Source of the DNA: Paramecium sonneborni
Lineage: Eukaryota; Ciliophora; Oligohymenophorea; Peniculida; Parameciidae
Direction: 5' to 3'
DNA length: 64,000 nucleotides
NCBI GenBank assembly: GCA_905182985.1
Contig: CAJJDN010000023.1
Coordinates: forward strand, 376,598 to 440,597
Under the pieces are notes generated by a model that was given only the letters and a program-made list of their open reading frames with translations, ran no database searches and was not told where the DNA came from. Below, piece by piece: positions 23,787-37,038 of this stretch. How positions within the stretch are numbered: the stretch's first letter is position 1; every line of letters begins with the position of its first letter. The translations under genes were made by a program, and so were the position numbers.

Positions 23787-25366
23787 TCATAAATTTAATT
23801 TCTCTTCTTAGACAAATTACTCATTCAACTTGATCAATTTTTATATTCCCCCTCTATAAGTTTCACTTTATATATCTGAAATGATCTTCACTAATTTAAA
23901 AATTGATTTTATTTCATTATCTTCTTCTATATTTTATCCAATTATTATAAAATCATAAGTCTTATTTTTGGCCTCTTAAAATTCATTTTTATTAAATTTT
24001 AACTAAAAATCTGATTATCCTATATGCTTGTCTTCATTAAGGTCTAAAAACATTAAAATAAAAATACCTAGAATTTTTTTAGCAAATTTGGTTCCATTCA
24101 CATTTACAATTATATTAATATTAGATTTGTCTCTAAGTATAATATTAAATTATAGTTCTTTGTTTAATATTGGAATTAAAGTAATTTCTAAAAATTCAAC
24201 TATTGTTGCCTTAATCCTATAGTATTTTATAAATTAAAGATTAGATATTTATTTAAATTCGCTAATAGCTTTTTAAATATCTGTAAATCCCATTTTATAA
24301 AAATTGGATCTCTTATCAATTTAATCATATTATTGTTAAAATTTAATGTAAAATTCATAAAAATTTTTTATTTAAATTAAATTTTTAGAATTGGTCAACA
24401 TCCTTGTTTTATAATTTATCTAAAGATAGATTTTATTTTAATATTCTTTAATTAGTAAATTTTAAAATCCAATAATAGTATTTTCAGATAATTCCAAGGT
24501 TTTAGCAAGTTAATTCCAAATTACAATTTTTACTTTGTTAAAATTCATATCAAAAATATAAATTTTTTTAAGTATTAAACTAGCTGAAACTTATTTCAAT
24601 TACTTAATTTAATAGACATAACCAACCATATTACAGCTTTTCCCAATCATATGAAATTAAATATCATTAAATTTAATCCATTAAATTAATAAAGGGGCAA
24701 TTTAAATTTTGGTGTTAGAATTGAAATAAATTCTATTTTGATTTTTATATGTATCGATTTTCACATTTTGAAAAATATATTCTATTCCCTATTCTAATTA
24801 GTTCTTGAATTATAAGTATGCCTCTATTCCAGCTTCATTAATAAATATTAAACATTTGGTTGATATTGAACTAAAAGAATCAGATAATGTAAAGATTAGG
24901 TAAGGTATATCTTTAACAGTTTTCTTCTCTTCTATATTTTGAACAATTGCTTTTATATTATAATAATTATCTTTAACAAAATCTGAAAATTTGGTCAATT
25001 TTGGTTCATTTTAATCTTGAAGTTCTTCTTCATATTTTATGTTAACTTCTAGATAAGAAATATGTGAAACTATAATATTCTATAATTATTAATACTTTCT
25101 TTATATTTTCTAACAACAATGAAGCTATTTTCAAGCTTAAAATCTTCAATTTGAATAATAGGCTTTTATTCTTTTACAAACTATTAATTTAAACTATTTT
25201 TTGAAATTAAGAAAATTTCTTTAGATTTTATTCCATCATATATTTCACATTTTTATTATGTAAATGATTCAAATCTCTGAATTTCTATAACATTTAAGAT
25301 TTAAACAAACAATGGTATAGATTATCCTGTACTAATAAAATCAATAGCACCCGGAGTTAACTACAT
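23787..25366 (-). CDS. RPA1-like single-stranded-DNA-binding OB-fold protein
   Basis: 517 aa after one 26-nt intron; canonical RPA1 is about 610. The N-terminus MQLTPGAIDFISTGQS aligns with the RPA70 N-domain (family: GAI..I..G), continuing FVQILNVIEIQRF, KCEIYDGIKSKEIFLISK. Two OB-fold-like regions follow: FVKDNYYNIKAIVQNIEE...LIFTLSDSFS (DBD-A position) and NMVGYVYQIKQLKQVS, KKIYIFDMNFNKVKIVIWNQ (DBD-B position). The C-terminal part (YRIKATIVEFLEITLIP, FNIILRDKSNINIIVNVNG) could be a third OB fold, but I see no Cys4 zinc ribbon of RPA1 DBD-C. Likely binds ssDNA in replication, repair or telomere maintenance; Tetrahymena Teb1 is a known RPA1 paralogue. It lies partly in repeat C. Confidence 0.75.
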
Positions 25367-25797
25367 TTCTTTTTAAATAAAATAATATTTTTTTTAATAG
25401 CATAAATAATTTAAATATTTAGATTTTTCATTTTTTTGGAATAGAATATTCGTCTAATAGGGCATTCCTTATTTTTTTTTTAGGATTATAAAGAATATAA
25501 TGTTGGAACATGAAAATAGCATCAAAACCCATAGCTATCCAACTTAATATAAATTTAACAATATTCACATCAACTAGATTAGCACTCTCTTAAAGAATTA
25601 ATAAACAAAATTACTTCCATTAATAGAATCAAGTAACATTTATAAGAAAGATAGAAATCCTCCCATAAAATCTAATAAGATATTAAAAATGCTCCAGCCT
25701 ACAGTAGATTTTCTTTTATAATTTAAATACATCTATGGAACATATTTAATAAAAGAAATAAAAAGTTTTTCATATCCCATCCAATATAAAACATTTA
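24683..25797 (+). repeat. Direct repeat C, first copy (probable assembly duplicate)
   Basis: 1,115 bp recurring at 25799-26913, offset 1,116, with a single N at 25798 between copies. It covers the 5' part of the RPA1-like gene and the 3' part of cystinosin. Confidence 0.9.
25428..25797 (-). pseudogene. Cystinosin 3' fragment (assembly duplicate)
   Basis: C-terminal half of cystinosin truncated at the N at 25798; identical to 26544-26913 of the full gene. After merging, only one gene remains. Confidence 0.8.
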
Positions 25798-25798
25798 N
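25798..25798. other. Single-N scaffold junction 3
   Basis: Lone N between the two copies of direct repeat C. Confidence 0.95.
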
Positions 25799-26482
25799 AA
25801 ATTAATAAAGGGGCAATTTAAATTTTGGTGTTAGAATTGAAATAAATTCTATTTTGATTTTTATATGTATCGATTTTCACATTTTGAAAAATATATTCTA
25901 TTCCCTATTCTAATTAGTTCTTGAATTATAAGTATGCCTCTATTCCAGCTTCATTAATAAATATTAAACATTTGGTTGATATTGAACTAAAAGAATCAGA
26001 TAATGTAAAGATTAGGTAAGGTATATCTTTAACAGTTTTCTTCTCTTCTATATTTTGAACAATTGCTTTTATATTATAATAATTATCTTTAACAAAATCT
26101 GAAAATTTGGTCAATTTTGGTTCATTTTAATCTTGAAGTTCTTCTTCATATTTTATGTTAACTTCTAGATAAGAAATATGTGAAACTATAATATTCTATA
26201 ATTATTAATACTTTCTTTATATTTTCTAACAACAATGAAGCTATTTTCAAGCTTAAAATCTTCAATTTGAATAATAGGCTTTTATTCTTTTACAAACTAT
26301 TAATTTAAACTATTTTTTGAAATTAAGAAAATTTCTTTAGATTTTATTCCATCATATATTTCACATTTTTATTATGTAAATGATTCAAATCTCTGAATTT
26401 CTATAACATTTAAGATTTAAACAAACAATGGTATAGATTATCCTGTACTAATAAAATCAATAGCACCCGGAGTTAACTACAT
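25799..26482 (-). pseudogene. RPA1-like 5' fragment (assembly duplicate)
   Basis: Same N-terminal region as 24683-25366 (MQLTPGAIDFIS start at 26482), cut off at the N. Not a separate gene on present evidence. Confidence 0.8.
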
Positions 26483-26913
26483 TTCTTTTTAAATAAAATA
26501 ATATTTTTTTTAATAGCATAAATAATTTAAATATTTAGATTTTTCATTTTTTTGGAATAGAATATTCGTCTAATAGGGCATTCCTTATTTTTTTTTTAGG
26601 ATTATAAAGAATATAATGTTGGAACATGAAAATAGCATCAAAACCCATAGCTATCCAACTTAATATAAATTTAACAATATTCACATCAACTAGATTAGCA
26701 CTCTCTTAAAGAATTAATAAACAAAATTACTTCCATTAATAGAATCAAGTAACATTTATAAGAAAGATAGAAATCCTCCCATAAAATCTAATAAGATATT
26801 AAAAATGCTCCAGCCTACAGTAGATTTTCTTTTATAATTTAAATACATCTATGGAACATATTTAATAAAAGAAATAAAAAGTTTTTCATATCCCATCCAA
26901 TATAAAACATTTA
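25799..26913 (+). repeat. Direct repeat C, second copy
   Basis: Copy of 24683-25797. Unique sequence (rest of cystinosin) resumes after 26913. Confidence 0.9.
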
Positions 26914-27418
26914 ATTTTTCATTTTAGAAAATAACTTGCCATCCAAAAATCCAAGTTAAAAGTACGTATAAAATAGTTTGTGACCAAAGAACAATAAGAA
27001 CAATAATACACCATAAACTGACTCCTGCGTTATCACCTTTTTTATAGTAATAAACTGTTTATATAATTGTTAATATAGTTATTGCAACTGCATGATATGC
27101 AAAAAACAAATCTTATTTTGTTATATCACCACTAAATGGCCATCCATTATCTCCTCCCTTAAAATAACCAGCAGAGCTATATGCACTTAAAAATAGAAAC
27201 CCAGTCAAATTTAAACCAAGGAATTCAAATGCTATTCCTCTTACACTACATAATTATAAATTGTAATACTTTTTGACTCTCAAATTTTCATATAATTATC
27301 CATAAAAACTAATAGACCAACATATAAAATATGTCCATCCAATTATATTACTAATAACATCAAGTGTGTTACTTTTTGGCTCTTCTTCTCTATAACTTTA
27401 TAAAAATAAGTCAAGCAT
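26544..27418 (-). CDS. CTNS: Cystinosin-like lysosomal cystine/H+ exporter
   Basis: 282 aa after one 26-nt intron; animal cystinosin is 367 because it has a long lumenal N-domain absent here. PQ-loop transporter fold with about seven membrane segments: [20 protein letters not shown] (first PQ-loop, with GQ for PQ), [59 protein letters not shown], then the second PQ-loop [40 protein letters not shown], and [14 protein letters not shown]. The [18 protein letters not shown] motif is diagnostic for cystinosin. It exports cystine from lysosomes or food vacuoles. No clear C-terminal GYDQL sorting signal; the tail is [10 protein letters not shown]. Confidence 0.92.
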
Positions 27419-27572
27419 TACGTAATTGATTGCTTAATTAATTATTAATTATTTTTAAAATAACTACTATATGGTTAAAATTATAATTAATGTGTAATAC
27501 ACAATATAAAATGATTAAATTCATATTTTATATGTATTCAAAATTATATCCTCATCAAATTTACATTGTTTC

Positions 27573-28672
27573 TCATTTATCAATAATTCTAAATATATTC
27601 TTCAAATCATCAATTCCACTATAGTGTAATTATTTCAAGTTTAATCCACATTAATCTAATATATTTGGATCCTTTACTATTTTATATTTCTTAAATTTTT
27701 TTAGAATTATGAATACTGTAAATTTTTACTTTTGTTTAATATTTATGTAACACTATAGTTCTTTTGATATTGCCATTCCTTTTTTAATAGCCTTTTTCAA
27801 AATTAAATTCAAATCATAATCACCACAAGTTAATATAAACCTTATTTAAATTATATAAATATATCTATTGTTTAATCTAGAAAAGTTCCATAAACAATTT
27901 ATTCTTGTGTTATACCTATTAGTTCTGTACAATAATCACTTTAAATAAGATTTTCAACAAATTTTATAAATCTTCGATATTCTTTATTACCTTTCATTTA
28001 AAGATTATCAACCTAAGCTAGAAACTCTATAATCTTTTAGGGATATTCTTATTTATTTCTCTAATACAGGTTTCTATAAATCAAATATATTAAGATTGTT
28101 AAATGCTTATAATCTAGTTTTTGAAATATAAAGTCTAAAACATTTTATATTCATTTTCATATATTTATCTAACAGTTCATTAGAGCAACATAATCATTAA
28201 ATTAAAATAACTACTCATTCGAATTTGAAAATATACATTTTATATCTATTTTTTAATTAAGCATTCCACATCAACATTTTTCTAAGTATATCTTTATTTT
28301 TTCTCTATTCTCAAATATATAAATATTTCCAGATAAGGTTTCTTAAAATGTCACTTCTTGATTGTTCTGAATTTTATCTTAAAAAAATCAAAATAGGCCT
28401 TACTATAATTTTTTTGAGAATGAAACATAATTATAATCTAATTTCAATAGTTTTAATTTATATTTAGGTAATTTCAGAATTTCTTTTCTATTTTCAGCAT
28501 AAAAATCTATTTTTATTATTTCTGAAATGCTTTTATTATAAATTTATAAATCCCAAATTTTATTTAGTACAGCAGAAGGATACTCTAATTAAATCTATTT
28601 TTAATTATGTTAAAAATTTTAATTATTAAATGAATCATGTATTCTATAAGGATTCATATAAACTCTTTTCAT
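27573..28672 (-). pseudogene. ERI1-like DEDDh 3'-5' exonuclease, frame disrupted
   Basis: The C-terminal part is clearly ERI1/3'hExo-like: EYPQKIIEFLAQVD, SDYCTELIGITQEQI, LTCGDYDLN (exo II) and HYSGIDDLKNIFRI (exo III, with His and Asp). However, the blocks lie in different frames that I could not join with normal introns: one shift lies before EYPQKIIEF and another between DIFIQFKQ and RFILTCGDYD. The exo I motif is doubtful: the best candidate, NIFDLQKP, has Gln (TAG) for the catalytic Glu. The N-terminal part (MKRVYMNPYRIHDSFNNQ..) is unrecognised and also needs shaky splices. Either base-call indels or a decaying gene. ERI1 relatives trim small RNAs and rRNA. Confidence 0.55.
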
Positions 28673-29572
28673 GATTAGTAATTATAATCGAATTAATGTA
28701 ACCATCTTTTATATTGGTATTTATATAATATTCATTTCAACAATAAAATAGTACAGAATAAAAGTTATTATATCTTTTTAAATCACAATTTTTGGAGAGT
28801 AATATTTTTTCAAATAATATTGTTTTCAAATAAAAATCTTCTTTCAAAATCTTGCTTAATACTATGTATATTAGATTGTGAATTAAGTAAGAATGTTAAA
28901 TTGTAAATAAAAAATATAACTAGAAATCAGTATTTGTCGCTATTGTATTAGATTATTTCTTCTTAATTAAAATAAACATACATCAATAAATTAAGCTACT
29001 TGTTTCGAAAAAATAAAATAATCTAAAATATTATATCATAAATTTATATTAGTTCTATAAAATATTAGTCTCATTTTAATCCAAATATAAGATATATTGA
29101 TTTTTTGTAAAGAAATTATCCTTTTTTTCCTCTCATAAGTTATCCTAATAGTTAGTTTTATCTATTTATTTGAATTGATCTTTAATTACACTCATTATGG
29201 AAGTTTCTACTCAAAATTATAATTGATGTTTGTCTTGAGTTATATTTCTCTCTTCATATTATGTAGTAAACAATAAAAATGGCAACAATATTCTTGTATT
29301 TGATAATGTATCCTTATAATTGAGGGAATTTTGAAATGACCAGTTTAAGTAAATATAGTACCAATATAAATAGTACTTTTTAAATCAAGTATTTAATTTA
29401 AGTCTGTTAAATTATTGGTTCCCATCATAATAAATATTATATTGATATAATATGGTTATTATATTATGAAAATAATCAAATCTTGTGTTATTTTTACATA
29501 AATAAAGCAATATTATATTTTAATAAGATGTCTTAATGTATTGAATATAAATTTCATAAATTTAATTATTTA
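28673..29572. other. Spacer, nothing recognised
   Basis: About 900 bp of A/T-rich sequence with frequent TGA in all frames. Confidence 0.5.
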
Positions 29573-30424
29573 ATGAAGACTTAAGTAAGCCAATAAAATA
29601 CACCTAAGTAAATTCAATTTGATAATGCAGAGCTGCTTCAAAATATTCATACAAAGAATCCTATTAATAAAGAACACCACTTCGATAGGATAATTTTTTG
29701 AATCTTTACGAAAAATATTTGAATTGTCAGGGAAGGAAAAGATCTCATTAAATGGATGAAGCTCGAAGCCCTTTACAACAATCTACTTCCCTTCATTATT
29801 TAAATAAAAAAAATGAAGTTGGTGTACATAGATTTTCTCTCGATAATTTCAACTTGGATAAGAGGTAGTGTAATGTATTTATATTAATGCGTAGTTCCAA
29901 AGGATTGAAATCATATCTCACAACAATAAATAGTTCAAATAGCATTTTAAATTAAAAGGCAAACAATTCATATTTTCCAAATAAGAATGATTCAAGTTAA
30001 GTTAGATCATAAACAGCAGATGGTTAAAGTGTGTTGACAGATGAGATTGATAAAAAACCTATTAAAGATAAATTCATTAGTATTATATTCAATTATTCTT
30101 ATAGTTGATGTTGTATGCAAAACAAAAAGATTGACTGAAAAACTTTAATAAATGAATAAATAAAACTAAAAAATTAAAGAATCATAAAATTTAGCTTCTT
30201 TATTGAAAGGCCATTAATAGAAAAAATAATCAACATTTTCATCTTCTGATCTAAAAAAGGTTTTTGCTAAAACAAAAATAATTCTTGAAAATTATAAAAG
30301 AGAAAATAAATTATTAATTGAGCATAATATATTATTGAATGATGAATTATAAGAATCATAAGATTAACTTAGATAGAAAAACGATGAAATATAAAGATTA
30401 AGATAAATGCTATATTAGTAATGA
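29573..30424 (+). CDS. Coiled-coil protein, 257 aa
   Basis: Three introns (23, 30, 25 nt) restore one frame. The N-terminus MKTQVSQQNTPKAASKYSY and following ~120 residues are Ser/Asn/Gln rich and probably disordered (DEARSPLQQSTSLHYL, KSYLTTINSSNSILNQ). The C-terminal half is heptad-rich: KTKRLTEKLQQMNKQNQKIK, KVFAKTKIILENYKRENKLL, LNDELQESQDQLRQKNDEI, ending RLRQMLYQQ. No catalytic motif; probably a structural or adaptor protein. An in-frame ATG at 29528 would add 15 residues. Confidence 0.65.
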
Positions 30425-30479
30425 ATTTTATTATAACTAATCTTTCGTTAAAATGTTTATTTATTTTTTTAATAAATTT

Positions 30480-30856
30480 ATGATTAAAAAACCATAATTG
30501 TTGAATTTATTAAAGTCAACCACTGATAAAGTGGAAGAAGTCTCTTCTAAATAAGAAAAGCCATAAAGTGAAAATTAATTTGATATATCTTAAAGTAAAC
30601 TCTTTAAAATTATAAAGAATTATTGTATGCTTTAGAAAAACCAACTATCAATACAAAAAATGCAAATAGCTGTAGAAATAGTACTGGAAGATTATCAGCA
30701 TTTGATTTTTTGAATTCTAGTACAACAAAAGCAAATGAAAAGAAAACTTTCTCAATTACATTAAATTATTTTAAAAATGAAAAAAATAACGTTGTATTAG
30801 CGAGAAAGTCTACTAATCTTTATGGATTCTCAAAAGTGTCATCAAAGGTGAGATGA
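30480..30856 (+). CDS. Small hypothetical protein, 117 aa
   Basis: One 23-nt intron joins MIKKPQLLNLLKSTTDKVEE...DISQ to LLYALEKPTINTKNANSC, continuing RLSAFDFLNSSTTKANEKKT, FSITLNYFKNEKNNVVLARK and ending FSKVSSKVR. Ser/Lys/Asn rich, likely disordered; no family recognised. It follows the coiled-coil gene by 55 bp on the same strand. Support is the frame-restoring intron and composition only. Confidence 0.45.
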
Positions 30857-31031
30857 ATTCTCAAAAAGTTGATATTTTTATTATATAAAATAAGCATAAT
30901 TCTCAAAATTCAAAATGAAAAAATTAAAATAAACAGTTCTATGTAAAATTTTATTATTTTTGCTTATAAAATTAAGTAAATTTATATAAAATAAAGTTAT
31001 TTATTGTTATTCTTTATAGATCTATATAAAT

Positions 31032-32279
<1,248 letters not shown>

Positions 32280-32304
32280 GTATTTAATATTTAATTAATT
32301 AAAA

Positions 32305-33424
32305 ATGGGTATATGTTTTGGGATTTTAGATGAAGACAATTAAAAAGATTAACAAAAGAATCCTATTCCAATAGAAGAATAAGCTGCTTAATAAGATAAA
32401 GAAGAAGAAATAAGTTATTAAATTGAAAATTTCACATTTAAGAATGTAATACTAATATTTTATTCATAGATACTTGGTAAAGGTGTTTTTGGAAAAGTTT
32501 TCTTGGCTGAACACATTAAAACAAAGTAATATTTTGCAATTAAAATTATCAATAAAGCGCAATTAGAAAATTACAATTTTATAGAATCAGAACATTAAAT
32601 TTTATAGTAAACACAAAGTCCTTTTATAATTAAACTATATTTTACTTTTGAAAATATGAACAAATTATATTTGGGCACAGAATTTGTTAATGGTGGAGAT
32701 TTGTTTGTACATTTGAAAAAGAATGTATAATTTTCAGAAGAAAGGACAAGATTTTATGCAGTTGAATTAATTTTAGCATTAAAATATTTACATGAAAATA
32801 GAATTATATATAGAGATTTAAAACCAGAAAATATATTATTAGATCAATTTGGACATATCAAATTAACAGACTTTGGTTTATCGAAATTTAAATTTAGTAA
32901 AATTACTTATACAGCATGTGGAACACCAGAATATGTTGCACCTGAAATATTATTAGAATAAGGTTATAATGAATGTGTAGATTGGTATTCATTAGTAAAA
33001 ATGTTATAAATTTATATAGGGAATTCTAATATATTAAATGTTATGTGGATAGATTCCATTTTATTCATAAAAATAAGAGGATATGATAAATAAGAGATTA
33101 TCTTAGCCTTTTGAATTTCCAAAGTACTTGAATTAAAAAGCAGTTGATTTGATATAAAGATTAACTTAGAATGAGGTTCATAATAGAGAGTTTCATTAAG
33201 GTTTCAAAACGTTTAGGGTTTAAAGGAGCAGATGAAATATTACGACATCCTTTTTTTGAAAATATTGACCTAGAAGCAATGTCCAAAAGATAAGTTGAGC
33301 CACCTTTTAGACCATAATTAGAAGGAAAGAAAGATTTACGATATTTAGATCCTGTAAATTTAAGTTATAATAAAAGGATTTATTACAATAAGATATTAAA
33401 TTTGATGAAATGTTAGATAATTGA
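32305..33424 (+). CDS. AGC protein kinase with N-terminal myristoylation signal
   Basis: 340 aa after four introns (24, 25, 25, 23 nt). Domain order: MGICFG N-terminus (Gly2 and Cys suit myristoylation/palmitoylation), acidic-Gln linker, then [74 protein letters not shown] (YRD catalytic loop), [69 protein letters not shown] short C-tail [17 protein letters not shown] follows without the classical FxxF end. PKA/PKG/Akt-like catalytic core with no regulatory domain of its own. Two of the introns use standard GTA ends; one starts GTT. Confidence 0.93.
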
Positions 33425-33453
33425 TGATGTATTATTACAAATAATATTAAAAT

Positions 33454-34947
33454 ATGGATTAAAATACAATTCCTTTACCAAAAGAGTATCCAATCCCTGA
33501 TAATTTTCACTTAAACATTAGACAAAGATTCTTAGATTTCTTTAAGTAATAATTAGGAGATTAGACAAAAAATAGTATAGTATTTCTAAAAGGAGCAATA
33601 ACAATTGATAAACATGATGAAGGTAAAAGTTTTAGTAAAATCAAATTTAGATTAATAATATAGAGTAGATTAAGAGAGTAATTTCAAATATTTGTTTGGT
33701 TGTGAATTATTAGATTGTTATGGAATATTGGAAGTAGAATCAGGAAAGGTGACAGTTTTTGTACCTAAATATCCTGATTCATATAAAATGTGGATGGTTG
33801 TTTTTAGTAATGAAGAAATTAAATAAAAATATCGATTGGATGATGTATAATATGTTGATTAATTGGAATCATGGATTCAAAAATATAAACCATCTCTTAT
33901 TTATAGATATCAAGGTATTGATTCAGACTCTAAATTAATTTCATCATATCCTGATTTTCCATATTTATCTCAATATAATTTAAATGATGAAGAATTATAT
34001 TGGACTTTGAATGAGTGTAGAGTTAAAAAAACTGATTAAGAAATTGAAATTCTTAGATATGTTGCACTTTTGGCAAGTGAATCTCATGAAAATGTTATGA
34101 GAAAAATTAGGCCAGGAAATAAAGAGTATTAAATGGAAGCTTTATTTAAATATAATAATTTTCTATATAGTGGATGCAGATTTACACCATATGAATGTAT
34201 TTGTGCATCAGGAACTGGTGGAGCAACATTACATTATGTTGAAAATGATAAAACTATTGAAGAAAATTAATTAATATTATCGGATATGGGTGCAAGATAT
34301 TATGGATATAATAGTGATATTACAGTCACATTTCCAAGTGATGGAAAATTTGATGAAAAATAATCAATTATTTATAATGCAGTTCTTGATGCATAAAGAT
34401 AAGTTCATGCTTCTTTAAAAGTAGGAGTAAATTGGGGTGATATGCATCTTTTAGCTGAAAGAGTTATTACTTAACATTTATTAGATGCTGGTTTACTTGT
34501 TGGAACAATCGAAGAATTAATGTAAAATAGAATTGGTAAGATTTTCTTTTGTCATGGATTGGGTCATTTATTAGGAATGAGAACACATGATGTTGGTGGA
34601 TATAATAAAGGTTGTCCTCCAAGAATACCAGGTATATTTTTAATATTAAATATATAGAGCTTTCTTCATTAAGATTTAGAAGAGATTTAGAAGTTGGTAT
34701 GGTATTTACTAATGAACCTGGAATCTATTTTGTTGATTTTATAATATAGGAAGCATTTAAAGATGAAATAAAAGCTAGATTTTTAAATTAAGAAAAAATA
34801 GCAGAATTTATGTATGTTGGTGGAGTTAGACTAGAAGATGATATTGTTTTAACAGCAAATGGTCCTGAAATACTAAATTTAGTTCCTAGATCAATAGCAT
34901 AAGTAGAAGCATGTATGAGAGGTGAAGATTGGAAATAAATTTAATGA
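33454..34947 (+). CDS. PEPD: Xaa-Pro dipeptidase (prolidase)
   Basis: 479 aa after two introns (28 and 26 nt), against 493 in humans. Metallopeptidase of the M24 pita-bread fold that cleaves X-Pro dipeptides. N-domain: [43 protein letters not shown]. Catalytic domain: [54 protein letters not shown]. Metal ligands are all visible: the two Asp of [18 protein letters not shown], His of [10 protein letters not shown], Glu of FTNEPGIYF, Glu of [19 protein letters not shown] is also conserved. It lies 29 bp downstream of the AGC kinase stop on the same strand. Confidence 0.96.
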
Positions 34948-34988
34948 ATTATATTGTAATCATGATATAAAATAAATGAATTTAATTT

Positions 34989-36706
34989 ATGAATAATGAT
35001 TCTAAGAGAACAGAGTTTAACTATTCCCCTTATTTTGAATAAGTTTCTCTTAATAAATTAAAAAGAAATGAATATCATAGTCTTCAAAGAATTCAAGATA
35101 ATTCTGTTAGAAAAAATAAATTATTGTTACCTTCAATTGAAAATAGTACTTTAGAAGATATTTCTATGCATTTTACTAAATGTGCAACATCTAGCAAATC
35201 TCCAGAAAAAAAAATTGATAAACTTTAAGTTAACAAATACTAATTGGAATTTATATAGTAAAGTTTTTTAGAACTAGAATAAACTAAAATGTGTTTAACA
35301 ATGAGAGATATGAGTAATATGAGAAATAAATTTAATTGTCATTAAAGAATAATAGCAAATAAAGAACAATATACTGTTAGAAATTTAGAAAGATAAATGG
35401 GTAGTAATTTAGAAGATTATTCGAATTTAATGTACCTTTAATAAATGCCGACTTAGACAAAAAATAAACCAGAAACAAATATAGTATTTTTTGAGGAATC
35501 TTTGAATGCTTATTCATATGCAATTCCAAGTAGAAGAGAATCAGCATAAATAACTGTAATTAGAGATAAAGTTTATGTTTTTGGAGGGATGAGTGGAGCA
35601 GGTTTAAGTAGTGATTTATGGTCTTATGATATAAGTAAATAAATAATGATATGAATTTAGAGAAATAAGAATGGTAGTTACACTAATCAGATATAAATTT
35701 AAAAGTTACTAATCATTCTATGATAGCTTGGAAACATATGTTAATAATATTTGGAGGAAGTGGTTATTATGATCATAAGATGAAAATAAGATCAGTTTAT
35801 TCAACACTTGCATTTTTTAATACTTAAACAAATTAATGGTCATTAACATTAGAGTCTATTGAACCTAGAAGAGAACATAAAGCAGCATTGTATTTAGGAA
35901 AGTATATGATAATAACAGGTGGTTTAGATTCTGGAGAATAATTATTAAATGATACTCTAATGTATTCTTTAGATTCGAGAAGATGGTTAGGATCTAAAAT
36001 ATATTTTGATGAAGGGATTGCTTAACATGCAATTTGTGAAGCTTTTGATTTTAAAAGAAATGTAGATACAATTTATTTGTTTGGTGGAAAAACTAAATCT
36101 TTGGGTTCATTTCCATTAATGAGATTAGTGTTTTCTGGTTAAGCACCTTAGAGTTGGGAAAGAGTTTAAGGTGTTGGAGTAGCTCCATAAGGAAGATATA
36201 ATCATACTATGGAATGTTTAAATGATAATTTAATTTTGATTGGTGGAAGATCATAAACTATTTAAGAATATTAAAATGAAATTGTTTTATTCAATCTAAT
36301 TTTAAGTTAATGGATTTAAGTGAAGAGATAAGGATTAATGACAAAAAGATGGAGTCATTGTAGTTGTATATATGCTTCTAATATCTTTTGTTTTGGAGGT
36401 ATTGGTGAAGTTACTTATTTACCACCTGTCGTTTTCTCCATTGAAACAGATTAATTCAAAATTAAAAATAAAATGGTTATCATCAAAAGATTATCAACTA
36501 TTGCTGAAGATATGAAAAAATAAAATGATGATTTTAAATAAATTAAAAGAACATGTAGATTAGAAAAATTTAGAAAAGCTTAAAAATTATATGAAAAAGT
36601 AACAACTTTTTTGCCATTACCAAAAATGAAAACTCCAAAAATGAGATATGATATTTGGATGCAGTTTGTAAGAAAAATCTTGCATTCTTTGAATTTAATT
36701 TTTTGA
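34989..36706 (+). CDS. Kelch-repeat protein
   Basis: 563 aa after one 26-nt intron. Residues ~1-180 are charged/Gln-rich with predicted helix (LQVNKYQLEFIQQSFLELEQ). A kelch propeller follows, each blade marked by a Gly-Gly pair after hydrophobics: ITVIRDKVYVFGGMSGAGLS, HMLIIFGGSGYYD, GKYMIITGGLDSGEQLLNDT, DTIYLFGGKTKSLGS, DNLILIGGRSQTIQE, NIFCFGGIGEVTYLPP. Trp residues follow at blade ends (QWSLTLE, SWERVQG, QWIQVKRQG). The last ~90 residues are basic helix with KMKTPKMRYDIW. Kelch propellers bind protein partners; no BTB or F-box domain is seen. Partner unknown. Confidence 0.88.
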
Positions 36707-37038
36707 AAATTTATCTATCATATATTTTTATTTTTGCGACTGAATTTCTATTTTCATTTCTTACTGAATTTATCAAAAATTTTATCTATACATTTATAAT
36801 ATTGTCAACAAAAAATTTTTACTAATTGAAAAAACATTATTGTATAATCATGTCTTAAAGTAGGTAATTAAACAAGAAATGTAATAATATGTGGATTTTA
36901 AATGAATCAAGTATTAAATTAAAAAAATTAATTTAATTATTTCAAAAATTACCTTAAATATAATATATTTTGTTGTTATTAACTATCTGACAACTTAAAA
37001 GAAAGAAAAATATTGTTCTTCAAGCTTATTCATTAATT
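36707..37038. other. Short spacer, nothing recognised
   Basis: A/T-rich; a frame starting MSQSRQLNKKC near 36850 ends in TGA before reaching any recognisable domain. Confidence 0.45.

Noticed and set aside
24028..24222. Plus-strand ORF over the RPA1-like gene
   Set aside because: Shadow of the minus-strand OB-fold coding frame.
27573..28672. Programmed ribosomal frameshifting (Euplotes-like AAA-TAA site)
   Set aside because: A TAA does follow AAA near the shift, but TAA is Gln here and the shift needed is in the wrong direction for +1 shifting; indel or decay is simpler.
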